DNA from: UBA4782 sp034430215 | GTDB taxonomy: Bacteria; Chloroflexota; Anaerolineae; Anaerolineales; Anaerolineaceae | DNA length: 64,000 nucleotides | Assembly (NCBI GenBank): GCA_034430215.1 | Contig: DAOUFE010000036.1 | Location: 231,459 to 295,458 of the forward strand | Direction of reading: 5' to 3' | In this document: piece by piece, positions 9,404-17,208 of the stretch | How positions within the stretch are numbered: the stretch's first letter is position 1 | Layout of the letters: each line of letters opens with the position of its first letter | Program-made: the position numbers and the translations under genes | The notes under the pieces: generated by a model | Told to the model about the DNA's origin: nothing | Seen by the model: only the letters and a program-made list of their open reading frames with translations | The model's database searches: none

Positions 9404-10687
9404 TTATAACTCGTGCCCTACTCCCAGGCGAAAAACGCGAAAACCTTTCGATTTTAAAGTTTCGACAGGCAAAGCATTTACTGCATCGATCAGCAGCCGG
9501 GCAGAAGTTTGGCTGGCAAATTTCTCAATATCCAGATTGCGAAATTCTTTATGCCCCACCAGAACCAATACCATATCAGCATCCGAAATTGCCTTTTCCA
9601 TTGTGTCCACAACACCAAATCCGAACATTTCTGCATCAGGTTTGTTTGGCTCAAAAGCTTTTACAACAGCACCCGCTTTAGCTAACCGGTGAGCAACCTC
9701 CACAGCAGGAGATTCCCGCAAGTCATCAACATCTGGTTTGAATGCCAATCCTAATACTGCGATATGGCTTCCTTCAAGAGAGGTTCCCAGAGCTTTTTCA
9801 ACCAGATGGATGACATATTCTGGTTGTTCATCATTAACAATACGGGTGGTATGAATGAGTTTGGTGATATCCGGAGCAGCTTCTACTAAAAACCAGGGAT
9901 CCACGCTGATGCAGTGCCCTCCTACCCCTGGACCCGGATTGAGGATCTTAACGCGCGGGTGCAGGTTGGCAATTTTGATTGCTTCCCAGACATCAATACC
10001 AAATCGTTCAGCAAGTCGTGAAAACTCGTTCGCGATGGCGATATTCACATCACGATACGTATTTTCCATTAATTTCACCATTTCAGCAGTAGTGCTGTCG
10101 GTAAGGATGATCTCACCCTTCACAAAAATGCGATACAGATCACGCCCGGCTTCTGCAGATGCCCGATCTACACCACCAATTACTCGAGCATTTTCGATCA
10201 ATTCTCGTAAGATTTGTCCCGGCAATACGCGTTCGGGAGAATATGTCAAATGGAAATCTTTGCCGGCTTTCAAGCCTGATCTTTCCAGGATGGGTGCAAC
10301 AATGTCACGGGTCGTCAGTGGTGGAGAGGTGGATTCCAACACCACCAGATTGCCTTCGCGTAAGTGTGGCTGTACTGCCTCACTCGCTGAACGAACAAAT
10401 CGCATATCTGCTTTTTTATCATCATAAAATGGGGTTGGTACCGCAATAATGAAAGCATCTGCTGGTTCTGGTTTGCTACAAATGACAAGGTTGCCACTTT
10501 TCAAGCTTTTTTCTGCCAGTTCGCGCAACCCGGGCTCGACAATATGCACATGCCCGTTCTGTAAACTCTTCACCACTTTTGGATTGGCATCCACACCAAT
10601 TACTTTCACACCGTGAGCTGCAAAAGTACAGGCGGTTGGTAATCCTATGTACCCTAACCCCATCACACAGATCGTTTTAAATTCCAT
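9404..10687 (-). CDS. wecC: Nucleotide-sugar dehydrogenase (UDP-ManNAc dehydrogenase-like)
   Basis: The product is 427 aa, the usual length of the UDP-glucose/GDP-mannose dehydrogenase family. The NAD motif GLGYIGLPTA is at residues 10-19. Lys205 and neighbouring residues lie in TAEMVKLMENTYRDVNIA. The catalytic Cys259 is in PGPGVGGHCISVDPW. A C-terminal UDP-binding domain starts near 310 (LGLAFKPDVDDLRESPA). It oxidises a UDP-hexose C6 alcohol to a uronic acid; the GHCISVDPWFL form is closest to WecC/UDP-N-acetyl-mannosamine dehydrogenases. It is the first gene of the leftward glycan operon and probably feeds uronic acid sugars to the neighbouring transferases and epimerase. Confidence 0.85.
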   Translation of the reverse strand: MEFKTICVMGLGYIGLPTACTFAAHGVKVIGVDANPKVVKSLQNGHVHIVEPGLRELAEKSLKSGNLVICSKPEPADAFIIAVPTPFYDDKKADMRFVRSASEAVQPHLREGNLVVLESTSPPLTTRDIVAPILERSGLKAGKDFHLTYSPERVLPGQILRELIENARVIGGVDRASAEAGRDLYRIFVKGEIILTDSTTAEMVKLMENTYRDVNIAIANEFSRLAERFGIDVWEAIKIANLHPRVKILNPGPGVGGHCISVDPWFLVEAAPDITKLIHTTRIVNDEQPEYVIHLVEKALGTSLEGSHIAVLGLAFKPDVDDLRESPAVEVAHRLAKAGAVVKAFEPNKPDAEMFGFGVVDTMEKAISDADMVLVLVGHKEFRNLDIEKFASQTSARLLIDAVNALPVETLKSKGFRVFRLGVGHEL

Positions 10688-10989
10688 TCATACTCCCGGA
10701 AGTCTTAATAATCTTTCTGGTAAAATTCGGTGTAATTTTAGCCCATAATCTATGGAATGTCGAATGCTCCCGCTAGACAAGGAGCATCCCAATTGAACAT
10801 AAGAATAAAATGAAAATGGTGGTAGAATCATCGAGCGCCGGGGACGCCGACCCCGGCGCTCTCACTAAGGAGGAGAAGAAGAGAAGTCGCCCTTGTTAGT
10901 AATATAATACTTTTGTTCTAGTACTACTTGACGTTTACCCTACGATTGCCCTACGCATACCCCACAATTTAATATTGATTGGAATTATT
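10688..10989. other. Intergenic region between divergent wecC and ABC exporter genes, with two hairpins and direct repeats
   Basis: This 302-base divergent region has no convincing ORF. It contains a 7-bp hairpin (ATGCTCC 10764-10770 with GGAGCAT 10781-10787), a perfect 11-bp GC-rich hairpin at 10833-10861 followed by AAGGAGGAG at 10867-10875, a TATAAT at 10903-10908, and a CCC-phased direct repeat at 10934-10962. Promoters for both flanking operons should lie here, but no consensus -35/-10 pair with good spacing was found by eye. Confidence 0.6.
10833..10876 (+). ncRNA. Stem-loop plus AAGGAGGAGA element, copy 1 (candidate structured RNA)
   Basis: GAGCGCCGGGG (10833-10843) pairs perfectly with CCCCGGCGCTC (10851-10861) around a 7-nt loop (ACGCCGA). 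A 5-nt spacer (TCACT) then precedes AAGGAGGAGA. The same geometry, with a different stem sequence, recurs at 20659-20712. No start codon lies at a usable distance after the SD-like box. RNA status and function are inference. Confidence 0.4.
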
Positions 10990-12012
10990 ATGGAAAACAA
11001 CTTCAGTGTCCACACCGAAAACCTTGGTCGTATTTATAAGATTCGCGATGCCAAAAAAGGCGATGCAAAACAGTTAACCGCTTTAAATGATGTCAATATA
11101 TCTATTAGAGCTGGTGAGTTATTTGGGCTCCTTGGGCCGAATGGGGCAGGTAAAACAACCCTAATTAAAATTCTGACCACTTTACTATCCCCCACCAGTG
11201 GTTCTGCGAGAGTTGCAGGTTTCGACGTACACCAGGAACCCAATCAGGTTCGAACCCGTATCAATATGGTCTCAGGTGGTGAATCTTCAGGTTATGGGTT
11301 ATTAACCGTTCGCGAAAACTTATGGATGTTCGCTCAATTCTATGGCATCCCTACAAAAGAAGCGAATGCCCGCATTGCCAAACTGCTTGAAATTGTAGGG
11401 CTTTCTGACCGCGCCAATATGCGCTCTGCAGACCTTTCCACCGGATTACGGCAAAAAATGAACATTGTGCGCGGTTTTCTAACAGATCCTGAGATCCTAT
11501 TCCTGGATGAACCCACCCTGGGTCTGGATGTGAGCGCTTCACGTGATGTGCACGCTTTTGTCCGCACCTGGATGACCGACAACCCTGCCCGCACATTACT
11601 TCTTACCACCCATTACATGGCTGAAGCGGATGAACTTTGCGACCGGGTAGCCATTATCAATAAAGGGAAAGTGCTGGCATGCGATACGCCGGAACACCTC
11701 AAGAAAGACCTGCAGCATGAGGCGATCTTCTCCATCGATGTTGAATGTAACCATTCCATCGAATTGGAAAAATTCAAGACGATTTCAGGATTGAATAATA
11801 TTCGCATCCAAGCCGAAAACGGCACAAAGAACATTGAGGTTTTCATGAAGGCGGATGAAGCCATTGCGGGTGTGATCACCCAACTGACTGAACAGGAAGC
11901 CCGTATCATAAGCCTGCAAAAACGCCAACCTACGCTGGAAGACGTGTTTGTTGAGCTGGTTGGGAAACGTATGGAGGAGGTGGAAGATGCCGATGCTCCC
12001 GCCAGTGAGTAA
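10990..12012 (+). CDS. ABC-2 type exporter, ATP-binding subunit
   Basis: The product is 340 aa from ATG 10990, which has GGA at 10981-10983. An upstream in-frame TTG at 10975 is less likely. Walker A is LGPNGAGKTT (48-57), the signature LSTGLRQKM is a slightly divergent LSxGxxQ, and Walker B is ILFLDEPTLGLD. A C-terminal extension of about 100 residues follows the nucleotide-binding domain, as in NatA/DrrA-type ATPases (DUF4162-like). It powers the two membrane subunits encoded directly downstream; the first overlaps its 3' end by 26 bases. The transported substrate could be a drug, lipid or glycan and cannot be told from sequence. Confidence 0.88.
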   Translation: MENNFSVHTENLGRIYKIRDAKKGDAKQLTALNDVNISIRAGELFGLLGPNGAGKTTLIKILTTLLSPTSGSARVAGFDVHQEPNQVRTRINMVSGGESSGYGLLTVRENLWMFAQFYGIPTKEANARIAKLLEIVGLSDRANMRSADLSTGLRQKMNIVRGFLTDPEILFLDEPTLGLDVSASRDVHAFVRTWMTDNPARTLLLTTHYMAEADELCDRVAIINKGKVLACDTPEHLKKDLQHEAIFSIDVECNHSIELEKFKTISGLNNIRIQAENGTKNIEVFMKADEAIAGVITQLTEQEARIISLQKRQPTLEDVFVELVGKRMEEVEDADAPASE

Positions 12013-12832
12013 AAAAGCTACCGGATGGAAATTATTTTGGATGACCGTTTATGGACGCGCTTATCCGCGCCTGGTTGGACAGCAGCGGGAGAAATCATGG
12101 ATGTTTTTTGACATCTTCTTTCCCATGCTCTCGGTTTGTGCCTATGTCTTCGTGTACCGCGCTATCAAAGCTCCTGAAGACTATATTGGGTTTGTTGTAG
12201 TAGGTGGTGCTATGACCGCCTTCTGGATGAATATCCTATGGAGCATGTCCAGCCAGTTATACTGGGAAAAACAAGCGGGCAATCTGGCTCTCTATATTGT
12301 TTCGCCCGCACCTATGCCCGCGATTTTATTGGGGATGTCATTGGGTGGGTTAGTTGCCACAACAATTCGCGCTTTTGTTGTCGTACTCCTTGGCAGTCTT
12401 CTCTTTCAGGTTAATTATGCGGTAACCAGTTTCTGGATGCTGTTGGCGATATTTTTTGTCAGCATGGTCGCATTATACGGCATGGGAATGATGACTGCTT
12501 CGCTATTCTTGTTGTTCAATCGAGAAGCCTGGCACATTGCCAACCTCGCCCAGGAACCAATCTATCTTGTCTCTGGGTTTTACTTCCCAATCAAGAGCTT
12601 AAATTTCTGGGTGGCTATGGGTGCATCGATCATACCACTCACGTTAGGGTTGGATGCAATGCGCCAATTGGTTTTTGCCTCAGGTGCCAGCCTGGGTTTT
12701 TTGAGTGTCAATCTGGAATTGGCGATTCTGCTTGTGCTGTGTTTTGTTTTTGTGATCGCAGCTCGCTATCTGCTGGCATATATCGAAAAATTGGCTGTGC
12801 GTGAAGGTCGCCTTACCGAAGGTCGACGATAG
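11987..12832 (+). CDS. ABC-2 type exporter permease 1
   Basis: The product is 281 aa. ATG 11987 is chosen because GGAGGAGG at 11973-11980 sits 6 bases upstream; an in-frame TTG further upstream would add 13 residues inside the ATPase gene. Six hydrophobic segments are visible. The middle region (WEKQAGNLALYIVSPAPMPAILLGMSLG) matches the ABC-2 permease pattern, where a cytoplasmic loop with E and G contacts the ATPase. It works with the preceding ATPase and the next permease as a heterodimeric export channel in the cytoplasmic membrane. Confidence 0.82.
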   Translation: MPMLPPVSKKATGWKLFWMTVYGRAYPRLVGQQREKSWMFFDIFFPMLSVCAYVFVYRAIKAPEDYIGFVVVGGAMTAFWMNILWSMSSQLYWEKQAGNLALYIVSPAPMPAILLGMSLGGLVATTIRAFVVVLLGSLLFQVNYAVTSFWMLLAIFFVSMVALYGMGMMTASLFLLFNREAWHIANLAQEPIYLVSGFYFPIKSLNFWVAMGASIIPLTLGLDAMRQLVFASGASLGFLSVNLELAILLVLCFVFVIAARYLLAYIEKLAVREGRLTEGRR

Positions 12833-12850
12833 GGAACAGGGGATACTTCT

Positions 12851-13699
12851 ATGAATAAAGCCTTACGTTCATTTAAAACTGCCACCTGGTTGGGTTGGAA
12901 GATCGAATCTAACTGGACGGATCCGTTCCTTTTTACTATTTATTCGATCGTCAAACCGCTTGCATCTGCGGGTATTCTGGTCATCATGTACAGCATCATC
13001 GCACAAAGTGATTTCACTTCACCGATATTTGCCTATCTATACCTTGGAAACGCTTTTTACCAGTATGTGGGTGCTGTAATGTCGGGTTTAGCCTGGGCGA
13101 TCATCGATGATCGGGAGCATTACCGTACCCTGAAATACATTTATGTTGCACCAGTGTTGGTGCCTTATTACTTGCTTGGGCGCGGTGTGGCACGCTTCAT
13201 TACTACTACATTTGCTGTGGTAGTCACTATTGCTTTTGGTGTAATCTTTTTAAAAATGCCCTTGAATTTCGCTGAAGTTCATTGGGGACTTTTCATAGCC
13301 ACACTCTTCGTTGGTATCGCTATGCTCGCGACATTAGGGATGCTGCTTGCAGGTATTGCTATGAATACTGCCCGCCACTCTGACATGATCGGTGAGGCGG
13401 TCGCAGGTGGGTTGTTCCTGTTCAGTGGAGCCATCTTCCCACTCAGCGTTTTGCCCGTTGCTATTCGTTGGATAGGCTATGTTCTACCCATTTCCTACTG
13501 GTTAGAATTGATGCGCCGTGCCATGGTTGGCAATGTGGCTGCAGCTTTTCCCACTTTTTCCACCTTGTCAGATTCACAGATTATGATCATTCTCATCATT
13601 ATGACCATTGTCTTTGCAGTCGTATCTTCATTGATCTTTAAACGGCTGGACCATCGCGCACGAGAACGCGGGTTGATCGATCAGACCACCAATTATTGA
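12851..13699 (+). CDS. ABC-2 type exporter permease 2
   Basis: The product is 282 aa with six predicted membrane helices. The loop DDREHYRTLKYIYVAPVLVPYYLLGRG corresponds to the ATPase-coupling loop of ABC-2 permeases. The C-terminal GGLFLFSGAIFPLSVLPVAIRWIGYVLPISYWLELMRR is the signature region of the family. It follows permease 1 by 18 bases and completes the exporter. Its stop is one base from the stop of dtd on the opposite strand. Confidence 0.82.
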   Translation: MNKALRSFKTATWLGWKIESNWTDPFLFTIYSIVKPLASAGILVIMYSIIAQSDFTSPIFAYLYLGNAFYQYVGAVMSGLAWAIIDDREHYRTLKYIYVAPVLVPYYLLGRGVARFITTTFAVVVTIAFGVIFLKMPLNFAEVHWGLFIATLFVGIAMLATLGMLLAGIAMNTARHSDMIGEAVAGGLFLFSGAIFPLSVLPVAIRWIGYVLPISYWLELMRRAMVGNVAAAFPTFSTLSDSQIMIILIIMTIVFAVVSSLIFKRLDHRARERGLIDQTTNY

Positions 13700-13700
13700 G

Positions 13701-14138
13701 TCAGATTTCAAGGAGAATGGTTACCGGACCGTCATTACCAATTTCAACTTGCATATGTGCACCAAAAACCCCCGTCTGACAGGGCACACCCTGCTCTTGC
13801 AGGAATGCCACAAACCGGTCACATAACGGGCTGGCAATATCAGGACCTGCTGCACCAACAAATGAAGGGCGGTGCCCTCTGCGGGTATCGGCATACAGAG
13901 TGAATTGCGAAACAACGATCGCCTGTCCCTGCACATCGCATACCGATAAGTTCATCTTCCCTGCTTCATCGCTGAAGATGCGGAGATGGGCGATCTTATA
14001 CGCCATCTGGCGTGCAGTATCCTCTGTATCATCCGGTCCTACCCCAAGCAGGATATTCAATCCCTGACCAATGTGAGCAACTTCTTTATCATCAATACTG
14101 ACGCTGCTGTGAGTCACCCGCTGTACGATTGCCCGCAT
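13701..14138 (-). CDS. dtd: D-aminoacyl-tRNA deacylase
   Basis: The product is 145 aa, exactly the family length. Catalytic motif SQFTLYAD (Ser77, Thr80) and the cross-subunit NDGPVT motif (Gly137-Pro138) are both intact. It hydrolyses D-amino acids, and glycine mischarged on tRNA-Ala, from tRNA, protecting translation fidelity in the cytoplasm. AGGAG precedes the ATG. It lies 18 bases downstream of the RNase J gene, so the two probably share a transcript. Confidence 0.96.
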   Translation of the reverse strand: MRAIVQRVTHSSVSIDDKEVAHIGQGLNILLGVGPDDTEDTARQMAYKIAHLRIFSDEAGKMNLSVCDVQGQAIVVSQFTLYADTRRGHRPSFVGAAGPDIASPLCDRFVAFLQEQGVPCQTGVFGAHMQVEIGNDGPVTILLEI

Positions 14139-14156
14139 CTTTGCTCCTGTAAAAGG

Positions 14157-15797
14157 TTATATCTTCTGAATGGTAACAACTACCATTGGGCGACGCCGGA
14201 CTTCGTTATAAAGCATATCGCGAACAGACCGCTCGATATCTTTCTGTAAATTGCCGTTTTGTTTACTGACCAATTCACCGATCCGGTTACGTAGCCGATT
14301 GATCAAAGCAGCATTTTCCTTGCCAACGATGAAACCCTTGCTGGTAATCTCTGGATTCCCTAATAAACGACCTGTTTCATTATCCAGCACAACATGAATG
14401 ATCATAATTCCATCTTCCGCCAGCATCTCTCTTTCGCGGATCAAGTTGGGGGTCATATCACTTACCACGCTGCCATCTACATACACATAAGTTCCAGGCA
14501 CACGTTCGCCGATATGCATTTTACCATCAGTAAATTCTATGACCTGCCCGTTCTCAACGACTGCTATATTTTCTTCTGGAATACCAACCTGTAATCCCAG
14601 CATGGCATGTTGCCGCATATGGCGCAGTTCGCCATGTGCAGGAATAAAATATCGTGGTTTTACCAGGTTGAGCATCATTTTTTGTTCTTCCTGGCTGGCG
14701 TGACCTGAAACGTGTACCGGAGCTATCGCTTCATAGATAACGTCGGCTCCGCGTTGAATGAGGCGGTTGATCGTCCCAAATACTTTCTCTTCATTGCCGG
14801 GAATGGCATGGGAAGAATGGATGACTGTATCACCTACTTTGATATCAAATAGATGATAGGTGTCCGTTGCCAGTCTACCCAAAATTGAAGATGGCTCACC
14901 CTGTGAACCGGTACACATGATAACCACCTTATCATCAGGCATGTTCAAAGCCTGGTCGATGCTGATCTCCACCTCGTCGGGGATTTCCAGGTATCCCAGC
15001 TTGCGGGCAATCTTCATGTTGTCCACCATGCTCGGACCAACAAATGCCAGCTTGCGGTTATGTCTGATAGCGGCATTGGCTACCTGCTGCATACGAGAGA
15101 TAAGTGAAGCAAAGCTGGCAACGATAATTCTGCCTGGAGCTTTGCGGAATGCCATTTCAAAAGCTCCGTCGATCACTCTTTCTGAAGGTGTCCAACCTGC
15201 TCGTTCAGAATTGGTGGAATCTGACATCAATAACAGAACACCGCGTCGTGAAAATTCTGCCAGTTTTGCATAATCCGTTGGCCAGTTATCCACCGGGGTG
15301 TGATCAAATTTAAAATCACCGGTATGTACCACCAACCCGGCTGGGGTTTGAATACCCAGTCCTACCCCATCCGGAATGGAATGGCAGACATGGAAGAACT
15401 CGACCTGAAAAGCACCAATTTGCACCGTTTCCCCAGCCTGAACAGTATTGAGCACCGCTTTTGAGCTAACGCCTGTGCGAGCTAATTTAACCTCGAGTAA
15501 CCCAATCGTTAATGGGGTGGCATAGATAGGCGCTTGAATTTCTTGTAACACATGGTGAATGGCACCAATATGGTCTTCATGTCCATGAGTGATGACAATA
15601 CCTTTCACCCGGTCACGTTTATCCAGTAAGTAATTAAAATCAGGAATGATGTAATCCACCCCCAGCATGTCATTCTCGGGGAACATCAAGCCAGCATCTA
15701 CGATAAGAATTTCATCCCTGTATTCATATACCATCATATTCTTCCCTACCTCGCCTAGACCACCGAGGGGGATTATCCGCAATGTATCATTTTTCAT
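14157..15797 (-). CDS. rnj: Ribonuclease J
   Basis: The product is 546 aa, typical for RNase J1/J2. The metallo-beta-lactamase site HGHEDH is at residues 71-76, with later HTGDFKFD and HVSGHASQEE (beta-CASP) motifs and the C-terminal domain present. RNase J is a 5'-3' exonuclease and endonuclease for mRNA turnover and rRNA maturation. All metal ligands visible by motif are intact, so it should be active. dtd follows on the same strand. Confidence 0.95.
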   Translation of the reverse strand: MKNDTLRIIPLGGLGEVGKNMMVYEYRDEILIVDAGLMFPENDMLGVDYIIPDFNYLLDKRDRVKGIVITHGHEDHIGAIHHVLQEIQAPIYATPLTIGLLEVKLARTGVSSKAVLNTVQAGETVQIGAFQVEFFHVCHSIPDGVGLGIQTPAGLVVHTGDFKFDHTPVDNWPTDYAKLAEFSRRGVLLLMSDSTNSERAGWTPSERVIDGAFEMAFRKAPGRIIVASFASLISRMQQVANAAIRHNRKLAFVGPSMVDNMKIARKLGYLEIPDEVEISIDQALNMPDDKVVIMCTGSQGEPSSILGRLATDTYHLFDIKVGDTVIHSSHAIPGNEEKVFGTINRLIQRGADVIYEAIAPVHVSGHASQEEQKMMLNLVKPRYFIPAHGELRHMRQHAMLGLQVGIPEENIAVVENGQVIEFTDGKMHIGERVPGTYVYVDGSVVSDMTPNLIREREMLAEDGIMIIHVVLDNETGRLLGNPEITSKGFIVGKENAALINRLRNRIGELVSKQNGNLQKDIERSVRDMLYNEVRRRPMVVVTIQKI

Positions 15798-16171
15798 TCC
15801 AAATCCTCAAACAGGAAAAACTTCCTGAAATTATCATATTTGTCTTTCATCCCACTTGTATATTCATTTTACCCGACCTATGGATGTTTTGAAAAGGTTA
15901 TCTTCCTGGTATGCATTGTATTGCAGGATTCTTTCGAAGGAATGGAAATTAGCCACTCCCTACCCTTCCCTAAGTTTCTACGAAATTTATGAAGGGAAAA
16001 ACCTCGCCTCTGGCAAATTTGAGTTTTCATTCTAAAATGCCCAAAAAGTATGTGAAAAAATAATTACTCCTCCCTAAAAATCGCAAGATTCTGGAGGAGG
16101 TTGGGTGGGGACATGAATCACTCCCAGCATATCGCAAGCATATGATGTTACCCTTTATCCATTATTACTGC
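15798..16171. other. Intergenic region upstream of rnj, no gene seen
   Basis: This 374-base interval holds no ORF I can support. The only structure is CTCCTCC (16067-16073) facing GGAGGAG (16093-16099) across a 19-nt loop, readable on either strand and able to hide an SD-like sequence. The rnj promoter presumably lies near 15800-15900, but no clear -35/-10 pair was identified. Confidence 0.5.
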
Positions 16172-17089
16172 CTATAAATTCAACCCTGCGATTCGATGTT
16201 TTGCCAACTCCACATAAACCGGATCTATCTCATACCCTACATATTTCCTGCCATCCTGTAACGCGGCGATCGCGGTTGTCCCACTACCCATGAATGGATC
16301 AAGAATAATATCCCCCGTAAATGTATATAGCTGGATCAACCGGTGAGGCAGCTCAACCGGAAATGGTGCAGGATGCCCCACTTTTTTTGCGGATTCCGTG
16401 TTCATATGCCACACCGATTTTGTCCACTCCATGAACTGCTCTTTGGTGATGGTATTTTCTTTCCCATCAGTTTTCTTTCGTGAAAACTCGCCCTTAGAAA
16501 ATACCAAAATATATTCATGGGTGTCACGCAATACCGGATTGGCAGCTGATTTCCAGCTTCCCCATGCCATGGAAACACCCGCTTTTGCGCCTTTATGCCA
16601 TATGATCTCTCCCCTCATTAAAAAACCAAGTTCCATCATCATTTTTGAGATGTAATCAGAAAGAGGGATATAGGGTTTTCGCCCAAGGTTAGCAACGTTG
16701 ACACACGCCCTGCCGCCATTTACCAGCACGCGATAAGTTTCTGAAAATACTTTTTTTAGCAGATCGAGATATTCTTGCAATGAAAGATCAGAATCATATT
16801 CTTTCGTAACGTTATACGGTGGTGAGGTCACCATCAAGTGTACGCAATGATCAGGAAGTTGAACCATATCTTCAGCTTTTCCCAGAATGATCGAATTCAC
16901 ATATTCCTGGGGAATTGTCTGTTCTTCCTGCCCAGGATCACCTATCTGTTTTTTTCCTTCCATCTCTTGATAAAGGCGGGCGCTATAATACTGTGTTGAA
17001 TCGTGGTTGATGCGAGATGAAATCCCAAATTTGCTGGTTGAGGAACCGCGTTTCCTCCTCCCGGAGTTGTTCGATCCGTTCTTTTTCAT
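16172..17089 (-). CDS. Orphan site-specific DNA methyltransferase (N4-cytosine/N6-adenine, beta class)
   Basis: The product is 305 aa. Motif IV TSPPYN (88-93) comes before motif I DPFMGSGTTAIAAL (264-277), the beta-class order. TSPPY is most common in N4-cytosine enzymes, although N6-adenine enzymes also use it. A basic N-terminal stretch and the SSRINHDSTQYY motif precede the domain, as in many stand-alone methyltransferases. No endonuclease or specificity subunit is adjacent, so it is probably an orphan, epigenetic enzyme. Target sequence unknown. Confidence 0.85.
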   Translation of the reverse strand: MKKNGSNNSGRRKRGSSTSKFGISSRINHDSTQYYSARLYQEMEGKKQIGDPGQEEQTIPQEYVNSIILGKAEDMVQLPDHCVHLMVTSPPYNVTKEYDSDLSLQEYLDLLKKVFSETYRVLVNGGRACVNVANLGRKPYIPLSDYISKMMMELGFLMRGEIIWHKGAKAGVSMAWGSWKSAANPVLRDTHEYILVFSKGEFSRKKTDGKENTITKEQFMEWTKSVWHMNTESAKKVGHPAPFPVELPHRLIQLYTFTGDIILDPFMGSGTTAIAALQDGRKYVGYEIDPVYVELAKHRIAGLNL

Positions 17090-17131
17090 TCAATAATTGT
17101 ATACTTATCTGAGCTTTTCGTTGACACAAAG

Positions 17132-17195
17132 GGGGTTGGCATCTACTGACTTCTTAACCATCCCGGAAGAAGTCAAATTTCAGATGCCAAACCCC
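17132..17195 (-). terminator. Long imperfect hairpin, probable terminator of the release-factor-like gene
   Basis: GGGGTTGGCATCT (17132-17144) pairs with AGATGCCAAACCCC (17182-17195) with one bulge. An inner pair GACTTCTT (17148-17155) with AAGAAGTC (17167-17174) extends it. It lies 13 bases beyond the stop of the leftward gene that ends at 17209. The downstream T-run is weak, so termination may be factor-assisted. Confidence 0.5.
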
Positions 17196-17208
17196 TACTT
17201 GTTCGTTC

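Noticed and set aside
9855..10427. 190-codon open frame opposite the dehydrogenase gene
   Set aside because: Antisense to wecC with all its catalytic motifs intact; Ser/Arg-rich shadow composition and no RBS.
10833..10861. Simple terminator reading of the GC-rich hairpin
   Set aside because: No T-run follows on either strand and both flanking genes point away from it, so termination is not its obvious role.
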